From NCBI RefSeq assembly GCF_042408815.1, contig NZ_JBHOQR010000032.1:1-64000 (forward strand): a stretch of 64,000 nt of DNA, read 5' to 3'. The first letter of the stretch is position 1; every line of letters begins with the position of its first letter. This document shows positions 62,400 through 64,000 of this stretch, in pieces. The notes beneath the pieces were generated by a model. The model was not told the DNA's origin, searched no databases, and worked only from the letters and a program-made list of their open reading frames with translations. Made by a program: the position numbers and the translations under genes. Source of the DNA: Thermoflexus sp042408815. GTDB lineage: Bacteria; Chloroflexota; Anaerolineae; Thermoflexales; Thermoflexaceae.

Positions 62400-62715
62400 A
62401 ACGCCTGCCGACACGCCCGGTTCCGGTGAAACCCATCCACTTGGCGGATAACCTGCGACGGCACCTCCCGCCCTTTCTCGACCGACCTCGCTTCATCCTC
62501 ACCCAGAATCACCTCCTGGATACGCCGCACATTCCCATGGAGATAAACCAGGCCAGACTCACCCCTCGCGGAAATCACACGCCTCATGCCCGTGCCCATC
62601 CAGCCACTTGCCCACCAACCGATAGCCCCCCGACGCTCGGGCTGGCGGGCCCACCCCTCATAGGCCACCCGCCAGACGGAGAGGTTTCCACCTTCATGCC
62701 GAAACTTGACATGTA
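62400..62715 (-). mobile_element. UPF0236/ISLre2-like transposase debris
   Basis: Minus-strand pieces in two frames: LSVWRVAYEGWARQPERR, then in a shifted frame YRLVGKWLDGHGHEA, then LVYLHGNVRRIQEVILGEDE and DGFHRNRACRQALGG. They correspond in order to the EGW, RLV-K, xYLxGDGxxWI and FHxxRALRQAL blocks of UPF0236/ISLre2 transposases as I recall them. Several frameshifts and substitutions; no ends visible. Confidence 0.5.
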
Positions 62716-62797
62716 AGGAAAGTATACCAAAAGGTGGCCGCGAAGATATACGCCTTTGTCCACTCATGTATCAGGGACTGATGGGAGGTTGCTACTC

Positions 62798-63184
62798 ATG
62801 AACGGACTCTTGTGGGCTCTTCAAGTCCTGCTCGGCCTCTACTTCCTCTTCACAGGCGTCATCCATTTCGTTGTCCCGCCCGGACTGCCCGCCCCAATGG
62901 CCTGGATGTATGAATTGCCCACCGGCCTCCATTACTTCAGTGGCACGGCCGAAATCCTGGCCGGGCTGGGCCTTATCTTGCCCGGTCTCACCCGCATCCA
63001 GACCCGCCTGACGCCTCTGGCCGCGCTGGGTCTGGTACTCATTATGGCCGGGGCAGCGGTCTGGCACCTTACTCGAAATGAATTCGAGAATATCTTCATG
63101 AACGCCATCCTGGCAGGGCTGGCCGGGTTCGTGGCTTATGGGCGCTGGAAGCTCAGCCCGCTCAAGGACAAAGGCGTGTCGTAG
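62798..63184 (+). CDS. DoxX-like membrane protein
   Basis: 128 aa from ATG 62798, 9 nt after GGGAGG. Four hydrophobic segments: LQVLLGLYFLFTGVIHFVVP, GTAEILAGLGLILPGL, LAALGLVLIMAGAAVWHL and FMNAILAGLAGFVAYGRW. The pattern (AEILAGLGLILPGL, then HLTRNEF) is the DoxX-like family, with roles in respiration or redox stress in some members but mostly unknown. It appears to be the only clearly intact gene between the remnants at 62.4 and 63.2 kb. Confidence 0.83.
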   Translation: MNGLLWALQVLLGLYFLFTGVIHFVVPPGLPAPMAWMYELPTGLHYFSGTAEILAGLGLILPGLTRIQTRLTPLAALGLVLIMAGAAVWHLTRNEFENIFMNAILAGLAGFVAYGRWKLSPLKDKGVS

Positions 63185-63204
63185 CTGAGCGTTGCGCGAC
63201 ACAA

Positions 63205-63476
63205 TTTAGTTTTGCGCAGCGAACGGCTGCGGAGAAGTGACGTGCCTGGAGGGGCGCGATCCGGTAGATGGGGTGGGGCAGGGAGAGCAAATGGTGCAGA
63301 TACAGTGGCGTGTAGGGGCCGGAAGATTCCAGGCCCACGTGCCATTCGGCGGGAGGCAGCGACTGCCAGAGCGTCAGAAAGGCCTGCCAACCGGCCCGGT
63401 CCGCCGAAAAGGTGCGGGGTTCGAGGGCGTGTTGCTGCCCGTCATCCCCCCGCCACAGAAAAGCGGCGGTGAAGGA
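63205..63476 (-). mobile_element. IS110-family transposase fragment
   Basis: Minus-strand frame open from 63476 reads SFTAAFLWRGDDGQQHALEP, TFSADRAGWQAFLTLWQSLP, then EWHVGLESSGPYTPLYLHHL and YRIAPLQARHFSAAVRCAKL. The GLESSGPY motif and the following block match the N-terminal RuvC-like (DEDD) domain of IS110 transposases; the first catalytic Asp region and all of the C-terminal domain are missing. No start codon with SD. Residual frame continues antisense into the DoxX-like gene to 63162. Confidence 0.72.
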
Positions 63477-63874
63477 TTAACCGGCAACACCCCGACCCCT
63501 TTGTCAGAGAACTCATCAAGCGCTCTGGTGGGGATGGGCAGCGTTATCGACACTATCTGAAGGGACGCGATAGCCAGGGGAAGCCCCTGTATGAACCGGT
63601 TGGCGAATTTTTTGCTCAGGAAATAGCAGAGGCTGGCCCGGACGGTGTGATCCATATCGGTTTCCGGCATCCAACCAAATCTGAAGTTTGGCTTTTTCGC
63701 ATTCTACCCCCAGATATGGGGGCGGTAAGCCGGCGGCTTGTCTCATATCTGGGGAATCTGAGCCAAAAGGCCAAAGTCCAGTGGCGGCCGGTGCTGAAGC
63801 ACCGGCTCGCCCCCCGTTCCCTGATATTCGACCATGAACACCAATCTGATACAGTCTCCGGCCCCGATCCGTGA
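63473..63874 (+). pseudogene. Open frame without recognisable start, unknown protein tail
   Basis: 133 codons are open from just after TGA 63470-63472 to TGA 63872. The encoded text is protein-like: DPFVRELIKRSGGDGQRYRH, YLKGRDSQGKPLYEPVGEFF, GVIHIGFRHPTKSEVWLFRI and RRLVSYLGNLSQKAKVQWRP. No ATG with an SD lies at the 5' side (a GTG at 63647 would give only 75 aa), and it abuts the IS110 fragment, so it is probably the 3' end of a gene cut by that insertion. Family not recognised. It converges on the gene entering from the right edge (24 bp). Confidence 0.55.
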
Positions 63875-63898
63875 CTTGACAAAAGACAAATGCAAAGC

Positions 63899-64000
63899 TC
63901 AAAAGCAGCTCCCGGGGATCATGCATTCCAGGTTAACCTTCAGCGCTTCTCGCCCGGAGGGCAGGACAATGTACAAGCTTTCGCCGGTCACCTCCACGGC
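63899..64000 (-). CDS. C-terminus of an unidentified gene, partial at right edge
   Basis: Minus-strand frame open from the edge to TGA 63901-63899, last residues VTGESLYIVLPSGREALKVN and LECMIPGSCF. Too short to identify; the codon pattern and convergent arrangement with the preceding frame suggest a genuine 3' end. Confidence 0.5.
   Translation of the reverse strand, partial: AVEVTGESLYIVLPSGREALKVNLECMIPGSCF

Noticed and set aside
63787..63806. Strong hairpin GCCGGTGC-tgaa-GCACCGGC
   Set aside because: It lies inside the open frame at 63473-63874 and has no T-tract; treated as coding coincidence.

Overview
The window looks like a chromosome segment of a high-GC, probably thermophilic Chloroflexota bacterium close to Thermoflexus/Thermoflexia. 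This is an inference from gene style: Chloroflexota-type DUF6754/MutL-like proteins, lipoproteins with Pro/Thr-rich linkers, single-membrane physiology, and frequent GATC and GGATCC in the core genes. No rRNA, tRNA or CRISPR array was found.

Layout. 1-5.8 kb: a coiled-coil repeat protein cut by the left edge, a triple-GAF histidine kinase with a tandem-receiver LuxR-type regulator (minus strand), then a thioredoxin-reductase-like ferredoxin-NADP reductase and a DUF1992 protein. 5.9-11.8 kb: a complete branched-chain amino-acid-type ABC operon (livK-H-M-G-F) behind a consensus promoter. 11.9-13.8 kb: a polar amino-acid binding protein and permease without an ATPase. 14.1-16.2 kb: a YfhO-type membrane protein with foreign-looking composition. 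16.5-22.9 kb: housekeeping genes ftsY, prfB (with the programmed +1 frameshift), an HTH regulator, a sortase, a DUF6391 protein, holA and an RlmI-like methyltransferase.

23-33.6 kb: a membrane protein, a MoxR ATPase and then a same-strand run of poorly characterised genes (71-aa protein, DUF6754, two polytopic membrane proteins, a double zinc-ribbon membrane protein, an orphan MutL-type ASKHA ATPase, a KOW/sandwich-hybrid protein), ending in an LPQTG sortase substrate. This run is the best candidate for an undescribed envelope system. 33.7-39.9 kb (minus strand): pantothenate/CoA genes panB-panE-panC-coaX, with a strongly structured leader before coaX, and a DUF971-fmt-M50 protease operon.

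40.4-52.7 kb: a Cys-rich small protein, a clan-A-like glycosidase, and a LacI-led operon (LacI, sugar-binding lipoprotein, two permeases, ATPase, PHP hydrolase, GH38 alpha-mannosidase) behind a perfect TTGACA-N17-TATAAT promoter with a 12-bp palindromic operator. In all three ABC operons an 11-12 bp perfect stem-loop follows the binding-protein stop codon and precedes the permease, which would favour excess binding protein.

52.7-56.9 kb: pyruvate:ferredoxin oxidoreductase followed by a decayed dihydroorotate-dehydrogenase-like pseudogene. 57-64 kb: a patchwork of broken and foreign genes with few GATC sites: a 5'-truncated DUF2723 gene, remnants of three transposase types (IS701-like, UPF0236/ISLre2-like, IS110), two Rpn/YhgA nuclease fragments with frameshifts, a lipoprotein of unknown function, an intact DoxX-like gene, and an unrecognised open frame facing a gene cut by the right edge.
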